Below the pieces are notes generated by a model. That model was not told the origin of the DNA and did no database searches. It saw only the letters and a program-made list of their open reading frames with translations. This document shows, one piece after another, positions 16,612 through 24,244 of a stretch of 35,496 nucleotides of DNA (its first letter is position 1; every line of letters begins with the position of its first letter). Origin of the DNA: Haliea sp. (GTDB taxonomy: Bacteria > Pseudomonadota > Gammaproteobacteria > Pseudomonadales > Halieaceae); NCBI GenBank assembly GCA_030730585.1, contig JANQUV010000037.1:1-35496 (forward strand), given 5' to 3'. A program made the translations under genes and the position numbers.

Positions 16612-17811
16612 TTGAGTGACCCCTTCGCGGATATCCGTCCCTATCGTGACGACGAAGTGCCTGCAGTGCTGCAGCGTCTGTTCCGGGACAGCGAGTTGCT
16701 TGACGCAATTGCCCGCATGGGCCTTGGGCGGCTAGCCCGGTGGTTGCCCGGCCTGTCGCGGCCCGGCCTGTCGCGGCTCGGCCTGTCGCGGCATGCTGTG
16801 CGTTGGTACCTCCGCCGGCAACTCGGCGGAGCGCAGGATGTTCACAGTGTACAAATGGTGATTAAGCACTATGTGGAGAAGGTTATCGCCGACACTACGG
16901 CAGGCTTAACCGTCTCGGGCCTGGAGCAGCTCGACCCTGCACGCCCGTGGTTGTTCATAAGCAATCACCGTGACATCGTCATGGACCCCGCCTTTACCAA
17001 TTACGCACTGCACCTGGGGGGGCACCAAACGGTGCGAATCGCTATTGGTGACAACCTTCTTACCAAGCCCTGGGTGTCTGACCTCATGCGCCTGAATAAG
17101 AGCTTTATTGTGAAGCGCTCGGTGGGCAGTGGCCGCGCGCTGTTGGCGGCATCGCGCCAGCTTGCGAACTATATTCGCTTTTCTCTCCAGGAAGAGCGCT
17201 CACCCATTTGGATCGCCCAGCGTGAAGGGCGCGCCAAAAACGGCATCGATCGCACTGAACCCGCGGTCATCAAGATGCTGGCCCTGAGCCGCGACAAGCA
17301 GGCTGAGAGTTTCAGTGAATTGATCAATGGGCTGGGCATCGTGCCTGTTTCCATTGCCTACGAACTGGATCCTTGCGATGGGCTCAAGGCGCGCGAAATG
17401 CATTTGCGCAGCACCACCGGCGCTTATGCCAAGTCGGCACAAGAGGATGTGGCCTCTATTGCGCGGGGTATTTCTGGCCAGAAGGGGCGCGTTCATGTGG
17501 CCTTTGGCACGCCCTTGGTGGGTGATTTTGAAGATGCGGATGCCGTTGCAGCAGAAATCGATCGGCAGGTTGTATCACTCTACTGCCTGCATCCTACTAA
17601 TATGCAGGCTTGGCAGATGCTGCACGGCGACAACGAGGCGGTGCCGCAAACTCTGACACGTGAGCCCGGCAGTTGCAGTGAGGCAGCGTTCAAAGCCCGT
17701 ATCGACGCACTACCCGCAGAAGAACGTCCTTTTGCCTTGGCTAGCTATGCCAATGCGGTGGCCACCAAGCTGGCGTTGAAAGAGGCCGCAGGGCAGCCAG
17801 CCCCTTGCTGA
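16612..17811 (+). CDS. 1-acylglycerol-3-phosphate acyltransferase-like protein (PlsC superfamily)
   Basis: 399 residues. The acyltransferase motif I is SNHRDIVMDP (His119, Asp125 in an H-x5-D arrangement), and EGRAKNG (about 205-211) resembles the downstream PlsC glycine block. The protein is longer than PlsC (about 240 residues), with an N-terminal about 100-residue extension and a C-terminal extension, as in a set of uncharacterised gammaproteobacterial acyltransferases. It probably acylates a lipid precursor at the membrane, but the acceptor is unknown. Start is TTG at 16612, with GAGAGGA 7 bases upstream. Residues 47-61 contain a threefold GLSRx repeat encoded by a 15-bp tandem repeat. 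Its end overlaps the DinG gene by 7 bases. Confidence 0.8.
   Translation: MSDPFADIRPYRDDEVPAVLQRLFRDSELLDAIARMGLGRLARWLPGLSRPGLSRLGLSRHAVRWYLRRQLGGAQDVHSVQMVIKHYVEKVIADTTAGLTVSGLEQLDPARPWLFISNHRDIVMDPAFTNYALHLGGHQTVRIAIGDNLLTKPWVSDLMRLNKSFIVKRSVGSGRALLAASRQLANYIRFSLQEERSPIWIAQREGRAKNGIDRTEPAVIKMLALSRDKQAESFSELINGLGIVPVSIAYELDPCDGLKAREMHLRSTTGAYAKSAQEDVASIARGISGQKGRVHVAFGTPLVGDFEDADAVAAEIDRQVVSLYCLHPTNMQAWQMLHGDNEAVPQTLTREPGSCSEAAFKARIDALPAEERPFALASYANAVATKLALKEAAGQPAPC
16749..16793 (+). repeat. Three-copy 15-bp in-frame tandem repeat
   Basis: Units CGGCCTGTCGCGGCC, CGGCCTGTCGCGGCT and CGGCCTGTCGCGGCA follow one another without a break, differing only at the last base. Encoded in the acyltransferase N-terminal region as repeats of GLSR plus one variable residue. 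Copy number could vary by slippage without breaking the frame. Confidence 0.95.
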
Positions 17812-19937
17812 GCGACGCTCTCAAGGAGCAGATTCGCGAGGCCTACGCGGCTATTACCAGTGCCAAGGGCCTTAAGCCGCGCTGGGGGCAGCGGCAGATG
17901 ATTGCGGAAATTGCCAACACCCTGGCGCGCATCAACCCGGAGACGGGCCGTGCCAGCCCTGCCACGCCCGCCGTATGCGTGATCGAAGCGGGCACAGGCA
18001 CGGGCAAAACGATTGCCTATGCGGTCACCGCTATTCCCCTGGCGCAGGCCCTGGGTAAGCGCCTGGTCGTCGCCACTGCTACGGTGGCTCTGCAAGAGCA
18101 GTTCGTGAACAAGGACTTGCCCGATATCCGCCAGCACACGGGCCTCGAGTTCAGCTATACCTTGGCCAAAGGCCGCCGTCGCTATGTCTGTTTGTCGAAA
18201 TTGGATCATCACCTTGCCGGCAGCGCCGGCGGTGGTGTGTTGCCGTTGTATCCGGATGAATTCCAGGCGCCGGATGATGCCGAGGCGCTGCCCGTATACA
18301 GCACCATGTTAGAGGCGCTGGGCCGCGGTGAGTGGGATGGCGACAGAGATAACTGGCCCGGTCAGGTGCCGGAGGCTATTTGGTTTGGCGCCACCACCGA
18401 CCACAGTCAATGCAGTGGCCGGCGCTGCCCCAATATCAGCCAGTGCAGCTTTTTTCGCGCTCGGGATGCTCTGCAATATGCTGACGTGGTGGTCGCCAAC
18501 CACGATCTGGTGCTCGCTGACCTCGCTCTGGGCGGTGGTGCCATTCTTTCAGCACCGGAAGACAGCATCTATATTTTTGATGAGGGGCATCATTTACCTG
18601 ACAAGGCGTTGAGCCATTTTTCGAGTTTTTGCCGGTTACACACCACCGGCCAGTGGCTGCAGGACAATCGCAAGGTGGTGCTGCAGGCCGCGTCGGCGTT
18701 GGCGTCACTGACGGACCTGCAACGCCCCCTGGCCTCACTGCCCGCGGTGATGGAAGAGGCGCAAGGGGCGCTGCAGGTGGCGGAGCAGACGGTGGCGGAG
18801 CTGTTCGCCGAACGCGTACCGACCAGCGGCCGCAGCGATCAACAGCTGCTGCGCTTTGCTCACGGGCGCGTGCCGGAGGTGTTGCAGACACTGGCGGTGG
18901 GTTTGGCGTCCCAGTTCCAGCAGATCAGCACCGCTTTGGCCAAGATCGAGAGCACGCTTGCGGAGGCGCTGGAAGAGGACGATAGCGGTTTACCCAAGAG
19001 TGACCTGGAAACCTGGCATCTGAACCTTGGGGGCTTGCTTAGCCGCGCTGAGTCCACACTGTCTTTGTGGCAGGCCTATGCCGTGAGTGGTGAGGGTGAA
19101 GTGCCGCCGATGGCCCGCTGGATCACCTTGCTCGACAGTGCCAGCCAGAGCGGTTTTGACCTGCGCTGTAGCCCGATCCTTGCTGCGGATATTTTGCAGG
19201 ACGTACTGTGGTCGCGTGCCGCCGGGGTGGTAGTGACGTCGGCAACCATCACTGCTCTGCGTTCTTTTGATCGTTTTACCTTGCATTCAGGGGCGCCCCC
19301 GGAAGGCGTGTTCAAGGTCGTCACCAGCCCGTTCGACTATTCGCGCGCGACGCTGCATGTGCCCGCCATGCCCTGCGACCCGGGTGATGCCGAAGGGCAC
19401 ACCGCGGTGCTCATCGACCAGTTGCCTGGCTTGCTCGACCGCAGCGAAGCCAGCCTGGTGTTGTTTTCCTCGCGCCGCCAAATGCAGGACGTTTATGCAG
19501 GAGTGAGTGCCACGTTCGGTAGCCTGGTGTTGGTGCAGGGTGACGGCAGCAAGCAGGAGATTCTGCGTCTGCACCGTGAGGCGGTGGATGCAGGCCGTGG
19601 CAGTATCATTTTTGGCCTGGCCAGTTTTGCTGAGGGTGTGGACCTACCCGGTGCCTACTGCCGGCACGTTGTGATCGCAAAAATCCCGTTTGCCGTGCCC
19701 GATAGCCCGATTGAAGCCGCTTTGGCTGAATGGGTTGAAGCGCAGGGCCGCAATGCGTTCATGGAAATCAGTGTGCCAGACGCTGCATTGCGTTTGGTGC
19801 AGGCCAGCGGCCGATTGCTGCGCACCGAGGAAGACAGTGGGCGGGTGACGTTGATGGACCGGCGGCTGCTGACCCGTCGCTATGGTCAGGCCATTCTCGA
19901 TTCACTGCCGCCCTTTACCCGGGAACTGGGCCTTTAG
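17805..19937 (+). CDS. dinG: ATP-dependent DNA helicase DinG
   Basis: 710-residue superfamily-2 5'-3' helicase with an iron-sulfur cluster, related to XPD, which resolves R-loops and other DNA structures. Walker A is EAGTGTGKT (61-69), the four cluster cysteines are Cys129, Cys203, Cys208 and Cys214, and the DEAH box appears as DEGHH (259-263). The C-terminal motif VI is QASGRLLRTEEDSGRVTLMDRR. Escherichia coli DinG is 716 residues. The start is TTG at 17805, overlapping the upstream acyltransferase stop by 7 bases, so translational coupling is likely. No LexA box was recognised because the gene begins within the preceding reading frame. Confidence 0.93.
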   Translation: MLSDALKEQIREAYAAITSAKGLKPRWGQRQMIAEIANTLARINPETGRASPATPAVCVIEAGTGTGKTIAYAVTAIPLAQALGKRLVVATATVALQEQFVNKDLPDIRQHTGLEFSYTLAKGRRRYVCLSKLDHHLAGSAGGGVLPLYPDEFQAPDDAEALPVYSTMLEALGRGEWDGDRDNWPGQVPEAIWFGATTDHSQCSGRRCPNISQCSFFRARDALQYADVVVANHDLVLADLALGGGAILSAPEDSIYIFDEGHHLPDKALSHFSSFCRLHTTGQWLQDNRKVVLQAASALASLTDLQRPLASLPAVMEEAQGALQVAEQTVAELFAERVPTSGRSDQQLLRFAHGRVPEVLQTLAVGLASQFQQISTALAKIESTLAEALEEDDSGLPKSDLETWHLNLGGLLSRAESTLSLWQAYAVSGEGEVPPMARWITLLDSASQSGFDLRCSPILAADILQDVLWSRAAGVVVTSATITALRSFDRFTLHSGAPPEGVFKVVTSPFDYSRATLHVPAMPCDPGDAEGHTAVLIDQLPGLLDRSEASLVLFSSRRQMQDVYAGVSATFGSLVLVQGDGSKQEILRLHREAVDAGRGSIIFGLASFAEGVDLPGAYCRHVVIAKIPFAVPDSPIEAALAEWVEAQGRNAFMEISVPDAALRLVQASGRLLRTEEDSGRVTLMDRRLLTRRYGQAILDSLPPFTRELGL

Positions 19938-19952
19938 CCTTCAGCGTGGCGT

Positions 19953-20846
19953 TTAAGGGTGCTCGGCCAGCTGCGTGTTGACGATCTCCAGCGTAGCCGG
20001 ATGTTGCAGCCGCCGCTCCGGGGATATGACGTAGAATACGTCAACAAATTCTCGCGTGCGGCCAATGACCTCTACGCCGTACTGTGAGATGACATACTCC
20101 TCAATGATACTGGGCGCGGCGAACACGCCGAGCCCGGTCTGGCCAAACGACTTGAGCAGCGCGCTGTCATCGAATTCCGCCACTATTTCCGGGGTGATGC
20201 CGCATTTTTCAAACCATGCTTTGAGAAACGAACGACTGCTGGCTTTGCGCCCGGGAGCGAGGAAGGGTTTGCCACTGAGGCTGGCGGGGAATGTGGGGCG
20301 GCAGGCCGCAGCCAGCTCCGCCACGCCAAAGAAGGTAAAGCCCGATTCCAGTATGCGGTAGTTCCAGGCCTTGATATGGCTGCCCGAGGGCAGCGGCTGG
20401 TCGGTGATGATGCAGTCCAGACGGCTGACCGCCAGTTCGGCAAGCAAAGTGTCCTGGTCGCCCTCATGACACTGCAGTCTCAGCTTGTTCACGGTTTTTA
20501 ATGCAGGCTGCAGCAGTCTATTGGCAAGAATTTTAGGGATGGAGTCGGTGATGCAGACGCGAAAGGTCTCGGTGTTGGCGCTTTCGGTTTGCAGGAGCTG
20601 GCGGATTTCGCGGCCCAGCTGGAAGATTTCGTCGGCGTGGGCGTAGATTTGCCGGCCCTGTTCAGACAGTCGCAGGCGACGGCCTTCGCGGCGAAACAGC
20701 TTTACCCCCAGCTGGGCTTCAAAGGCGGCGATCTGGCCGCTGATGGTTTGGGGGGTCAGGTTCAGACGTTGACTGGCACGGGTAATACTGCCATCCGTGG
20801 CCACGTGGAAAAAATAGTAGAGGTGGTTGTAGTTGAGCGGCGTCAT
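19953..20846 (-). CDS. nhaR: LysR-family regulator, NhaR-like
   Basis: 297 residues. The N-terminal HTH (LNYNHLYYFFHVATDGSITRASQRLNLTPQTISGQIAAFEAQLGVKLFRREGRRLRLSEQG) is the distinctive NhaR version of the LysR domain (NYNHLYYF, TPQTI-GQI). The remainder is a periplasmic-binding-like effector domain. NhaR in Escherichia coli senses sodium and activates the antiporter gene nhaA; no nhaA lies nearby here. The ATG at 20846 has a weak ribosome-binding site. It is divergent from purE-purK-sbtA-sbtB, with 170 bases of shared regulatory DNA, which is the usual arrangement for a LysR regulator and its target. Assignment to NhaR rather than another LysR is by sequence resemblance only. Confidence 0.85.
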   Translation of the reverse strand: MTPLNYNHLYYFFHVATDGSITRASQRLNLTPQTISGQIAAFEAQLGVKLFRREGRRLRLSEQGRQIYAHADEIFQLGREIRQLLQTESANTETFRVCITDSIPKILANRLLQPALKTVNKLRLQCHEGDQDTLLAELAVSRLDCIITDQPLPSGSHIKAWNYRILESGFTFFGVAELAAACRPTFPASLSGKPFLAPGRKASSRSFLKAWFEKCGITPEIVAEFDDSALLKSFGQTGLGVFAAPSIIEEYVISQYGVEVIGRTREFVDVFYVISPERRLQHPATLEIVNTQLAEHP

Positions 20847-20854
20847 TTCAGAAA

Positions 20855-20890
20855 TTGCCGAATTGATTATTTATAAATATCGAATATATC
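20855..20890. promoter_or_regulatory. AT-rich divergent regulatory region with 12-bp palindrome
   Basis: TATTTATAAATA (20868-20879) is a perfect palindrome in a strikingly AT-rich block between nhaR and purE in otherwise GC-rich DNA. It lies next to the nhaR start, where LysR proteins usually bind, and it could also carry promoter elements for either gene. Confidence 0.5.
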
Positions 20891-21016
20891 ATGGCTAACG
20901 TCTTGTGTAGGATTTGCGCTCTCATTATCCCGCCGGTCCCGCCACAAGGATTCATGTCCGGGTACACTCCTGTGCCCACCAGCCGCAATGGCAGGACGCA
21001 AGGGGAAAGACACGCA

Positions 21017-21514
21017 ATGAAAGAACTTGTCGGTATTGTTATGGGGTCCCGGTCCGACTGGGAGACCCTGCAAGGCGCCGCGGACACATTGACTGAGCTC
21101 GAGGTGCCGCACTTGGTAGAAGTGGTCTCTGCTCATCGCACGCCGGACCGCCTGTTTAGCTATGCCGAGGCCGCAGAAGGCTTGGGCTTGCAGGTGATAA
21201 TTGCCGGCGCCGGCGGCGCTGCGCATTTGCCGGGCATGTTAGCGGCGAAAACGCTGGTGCCGGTGCTCGGTGTGCCGGTGCAATCGCGCGCGCTTAACGG
21301 TATGGACTCGTTGCTATCGATTGCGCAAATGCCCGCGGGTATCCCGGTGGGTACGCTGGCGATTGGGCCCGCAGGTGCCGTGAACGCGGCGTTGCTGGCG
21401 GCCGCCATGCTAGCCAATCACGACGATGCCTTGCGAGAGCGGTTGCGCGCGTTTCGTGCCCGGCAAACCGATAAAGTGCTGAGCCATCCGGACCCGCGGG
21501 TGCCAGGCCTGTGA
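21017..21514 (+). CDS. purE: N5-carboxyaminoimidazole ribonucleotide mutase
   Basis: 165-residue class I PurE, cytosolic, converting N5-CAIR to 4-carboxy-AIR in de novo purine synthesis. Signatures are the N-terminal [13 protein letters not shown] (phosphate/ribose binding), [13 protein letters not shown], and [27 protein letters not shown]. Length matches the family (Escherichia coli 169). ATG at 21017 follows AGGGGAAAG; in-frame codons further upstream lack initiation signals. The stop overlaps the purK GTG (GTGA), which is a coupled bicistronic arrangement. A dedicated regulator, nhaR-like, lies divergent upstream. Confidence 0.97.
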   Translation: MKELVGIVMGSRSDWETLQGAADTLTELEVPHLVEVVSAHRTPDRLFSYAEAAEGLGLQVIIAGAGGAAHLPGMLAAKTLVPVLGVPVQSRALNGMDSLLSIAQMPAGIPVGTLAIGPAGAVNAALLAAAMLANHDDALRERLRAFRARQTDKVLSHPDPRVPGL

Positions 21515-22605
21515 ATATTGGTATCCTGGGCGCTGGGCAGTTGGCGCAGATGCTGGCACTCGCGGGCTATCCTCTGGGGTTGCGCTGCACGTTTCTGGCC
21601 CCCGAGGAAGCACCCTGCGCCGCCCCCCTGGGCCGCCATCATCGCGGAGACTATCAGAACAGCGCCGCTTTGGCGGCGTTTGCCGACAGCGTTGATGTGG
21701 CGACTGCAGAGTTTGAGCATATTGCGCAGGTGGCTTTGGAGGGGCTGGAGGATCGCGGTTTGCTTGCCCCCTGTAGCGAGGCCATTCTCTTGTCGCAGGA
21801 GCGGCTGCAGGAGAAATCGCTGTTTACCCGCTTAGGCTTGCCCACGGCCCGCTATGCCCCCATTGATACGGAGGCTGACTTTAACAGCGCACTGGATGTT
21901 GCTGGTACGCCGGCCATTTTGAAAACCCGGCGCATGGGTTACGACGGCAAGGGCCAGGCGTCGGTAGCGGCGGTCGCCGACCTGCTGCCGGCGTGGGAGT
22001 CTCTCGGCCGCGTGCCCTGCATTCTGGAAGCTCGAGTGCCGTTTGAGCGCGAGTTGTCGGTGATTGCTGTGCGCAGCCGCGATGGCGAGTGTCGGGTTTG
22101 GCCGCTGAGCGAAAACCAGCATGAGGCCGGTATTCTGCGCGTCTCTCGTTCGCTCTCTAACGATCCTATGGAAGGGTTGGCGCAAGGCTACTGCGAACGT
22201 CTGCTGGAAGCCTTGAATTACGTGGGTGTATTGGCGCTGGAACTGTTCCAGTGCGGCGACGAGCTATTGGTTAACGAGTACGCGCCGCGTGTGCACAACA
22301 GCGGCCACTGGACGATTGAAGGCGCTGTTACCTCGCAGTTCGAAAATCACCTGCGCGCTATTGCCGGTTTGCCGCTGGGCGCCACGGCGGCCGTTGCCCC
22401 CAGTGTTATGGTGAATGTGATCGGCCAATGGCCGTCGGCACGCGATATTCTTGCAGTGCCTGGTGCGCACCTCCACGACTATGGCAAGTCGCCCGCACCC
22501 GGCCGCAAGCTAGGCCACATTACGCTGGTCGACCACGATGCCGAGGCTTTGCGGCAAGGCACTGCCGAGCTGTGTCGGCTGGTTGGGGTAGCTGGGGAAG
22601 GCTGA
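21511..22605 (+). CDS. purK: N5-carboxyaminoimidazole ribonucleotide synthase
   Basis: 364-residue ATP-grasp enzyme combining AIR, ATP and bicarbonate to form N5-[25 protein letters not shown] is the N-terminal motif; the ATP-grasp core shows [14 protein letters not shown], the catalytic [24 protein letters not shown] block, and the metal-binding [30 protein letters not shown] segment. GTG start at 21511 overlaps the purE stop by 4 bases. Its stop is one base from the next gene. The immediate downstream gene is a bicarbonate transporter, so the gene for a bicarbonate consumer is directly joined to one for bicarbonate supply. Confidence 0.97.
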   Translation: MNIGILGAGQLAQMLALAGYPLGLRCTFLAPEEAPCAAPLGRHHRGDYQNSAALAAFADSVDVATAEFEHIAQVALEGLEDRGLLAPCSEAILLSQERLQEKSLFTRLGLPTARYAPIDTEADFNSALDVAGTPAILKTRRMGYDGKGQASVAAVADLLPAWESLGRVPCILEARVPFERELSVIAVRSRDGECRVWPLSENQHEAGILRVSRSLSNDPMEGLAQGYCERLLEALNYVGVLALELFQCGDELLVNEYAPRVHNSGHWTIEGAVTSQFENHLRAIAGLPLGATAAVAPSVMVNVIGQWPSARDILAVPGAHLHDYGKSPAPGRKLGHITLVDHDAEALRQGTAELCRLVGVAGEG

Positions 22606-22606
22606 T

Positions 22607-23551
22607 ATGGATCCAGTCGTACTGTTCTTTCTGCTGGGCGTAACAGCGGGTGTGCTGCGTTCTGAGCTGCGGCTACCGGTGCAAGTCTACGAGCTGCTGA
22701 GTATTATGCTGCTGCTGGCGATTGGCATGAAGGGTGGCATTGAGCTGGCGCGCCAGCCGTTTTTGCAGCTTGTGCCTCAAATGCTCGCTGTGATTGTGAT
22801 GGGCTTTATTCTGCCGCTGCTCAGCTTCCCGGTGTTGCTGGCTTTTGGCCGCCTGCCGCGGGCTGATGCTGCCTCCATCGCGGCGCACTACGGCTCGGTT
22901 AGCGTGGGAACCTTCGCTGTTGTGGTGGCTTATCTCGGCTCGCGTGAAGTCGATTTTGAAGCCTATATGCCGCTGTTTGTCGTCCTGCTGGAAATTCCTG
23001 CAATTCTGGTGGGCATCGTACTGGCCAAAGGTCTGGCCAGCGGGGGCAAGCTGCGCGAATCGGCTCACGAGGTGCTGCTGGGAAAGAGCATCGTGTTGCT
23101 GGTTGGCGGCCTGATTATCGGTTGGATTGCCGGCGCTGATGGCCTGGCTAAACTCGCGCCGCTGTTTTTCGACCCTTTTCAGGGCTTGCTGGCGCTGTTC
23201 CTGCTCGAAATGGGCTTGGTGACCGCGAGCCAAATCGGCACTTTGCGCCGCTACGGGGTGTTTCTGCTCGCTTTCGGTGTGCTGACACCGGTGCTCTCTG
23301 CGCTTATTGGCCTGGGCCTGGCACTGGTGCTTGGCCTGTCGTTGGGGGGTGCGGTGGTTTTGGCTACCCTGGCCGCTAGCGCATCCTACATTGCGGTGCC
23401 TGCTGCCATGCGTATATCTGTACCTGAGGCCAACCCTGCACTGTCGCTGGCGGCCTCACTGGGCGTCACGTTTCCCTTTAATGTACTGTTCGGCATTCCG
23501 CTGTACCATTGGTTGGCTGGCCAATTGTATGCAATCACAGGAGCCGCCTGA
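22607..23551 (+). CDS. sbtA: Sodium-dependent bicarbonate transporter family permease (SbtA-like)
   Basis: 314-residue inner-membrane protein with about ten transmembrane segments in two inverted repeats. The family signature FFLLGVTAGVLRSELRLPVQVYELLSIMLLLAIGMKGGIELAR is at the N-terminus, with AHYGSVSVGTFAVVVAYL in the middle and LAASASYIAVPAAMRISVPEANPALSLAASLGVTFPFNVLFGIPLY at the end, all conserved in SbtA. Cyanobacterial SbtA is a Na+/HCO3- symporter of the carbon-concentrating system. Length is typical of the shorter heterotroph members. The gene starts one base after the purK stop. The cotranscribed PII-like partner gene follows after a 3-base gap. Bicarbonate is the likeliest substrate; other organic or inorganic anions cannot be excluded. 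Confidence 0.85.
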   Translation: MDPVVLFFLLGVTAGVLRSELRLPVQVYELLSIMLLLAIGMKGGIELARQPFLQLVPQMLAVIVMGFILPLLSFPVLLAFGRLPRADAASIAAHYGSVSVGTFAVVVAYLGSREVDFEAYMPLFVVLLEIPAILVGIVLAKGLASGGKLRESAHEVLLGKSIVLLVGGLIIGWIAGADGLAKLAPLFFDPFQGLLALFLLEMGLVTASQIGTLRRYGVFLLAFGVLTPVLSALIGLGLALVLGLSLGGAVVLATLAASASYIAVPAAMRISVPEANPALSLAASLGVTFPFNVLFGIPLYHWLAGQLYAITGAA

Positions 23552-23554
23552 GCT

Positions 23555-23857
23555 ATGGAACAACATCCGCGACGCCTGCTGACTATCGTGACTGAGTCGG
23601 CTATTGAATCGCATCTTATCCGCCATTTGGAGCGCTGGGGCGCGCACGGTTACACCATTACCGACGCCCGCGGCAAAGGCACACGTGGCGTTCGCGAGGG
23701 CAATTGGGAGGCTAACCGCAACCTCCGTATTGAAATTGTGTGCGACGACACCACGGCAGGCCGCATTGCCGAGGGCCTACGCGAACACTATTACGACAAT
23801 TACGCGATGATCCTTTATACCAGTGATGTTGACGTGCTGCGCCCGGAGAAGTTCTAG
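23555..23857 (+). CDS. sbtB: PII-like signalling protein, SbtB-like regulator of SbtA
   Basis: 100-residue PII-superfamily protein. It begins RRLLTIVTESAIESHLIRHLERWGAHGYTITDARGKGTRGVREGNW; the GKGTRG segment leads into the flexible T-loop, and the NLRIEIVC strand follows. SbtB in cyanobacteria forms trimers that bind adenine nucleotides, including cAMP, and cap the SbtA trimer to control transport. The cyanobacterial C-terminal CGPxGC redox loop is absent. GGAG lies upstream of the ATG, inside the sbtA end. Adjacency to sbtA is the strongest evidence for its role; the adenine-nucleotide response would tie it naturally to purine synthesis. Confidence 0.85.
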   Translation: MEQHPRRLLTIVTESAIESHLIRHLERWGAHGYTITDARGKGTRGVREGNWEANRNLRIEIVCDDTTAGRIAEGLREHYYDNYAMILYTSDVDVLRPEKF

Positions 23858-23890
23858 CGGCGTCCGCGGGCGATCGCCAGGCACGCCGGC

Positions 23891-24208
23891 ATGCGAACCG
23901 ATATTGCAGAAGCACTGATTGATGTTGAGGCGCAGCTGCGCCAGCTCGGCTTGTGGGACAAAATTGTGCCGCCCTCCACGGCGCTGGCCTCTACCGAGCC
24001 TTTTTGCGTCGACACGCTAACCCTTCCCCAGTGGTTGCAATTCATTTTCCTGCCGACTCTCTACCAGATGCTGGAGAATGGCGATACTCTACCTGAGCGA
24101 TGTGCTATTGCACCCATGGCGGAGGAGTTCTTTCGCGGCGGAAATTTGGCCACCCAGCAGTTGCTTACAGCGCTGAAGCGTATTGATTCGCTGCTTAGCA
24201 CAGTTTAG
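23891..24208 (+). CDS. YqcC-family protein (DUF446)
   Basis: 105-residue soluble all-helical protein. PFCVDTLTLPQWLQFIFLPTLYQML and LPERCAIAPMAEEFF are characteristic of the YqcC family, a conserved gammaproteobacterial family of unknown biochemical role, often next to a pseudouridine synthase (truC) in enterics. No such gene follows here. ATG at 23891; 33 bases after sbtB on the same strand, so it may be the last gene of the purEK-sbtAB transcript. It is convergent with the Nramp-like gene. Confidence 0.88.
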   Translation: MRTDIAEALIDVEAQLRQLGLWDKIVPPSTALASTEPFCVDTLTLPQWLQFIFLPTLYQMLENGDTLPERCAIAPMAEEFFRGGNLATQQLLTALKRIDSLLSTV

Positions 24209-24209
24209 G

Positions 24210-24228
24210 TTCGCCGTTGCCAGGCGAA
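24210..24228. other. Short inverted repeat between convergent genes
   Basis: TTCGCC (24210-24215) and GGCGAA (24223-24228) flank a 7-base loop, followed by an A run on the plus strand. It lacks a plus-strand T tract, so termination of the YqcC-type transcript here is only tentative. Confidence 0.3.
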
Positions 24229-24244
24229 AAAGGGCGTGTATTGC

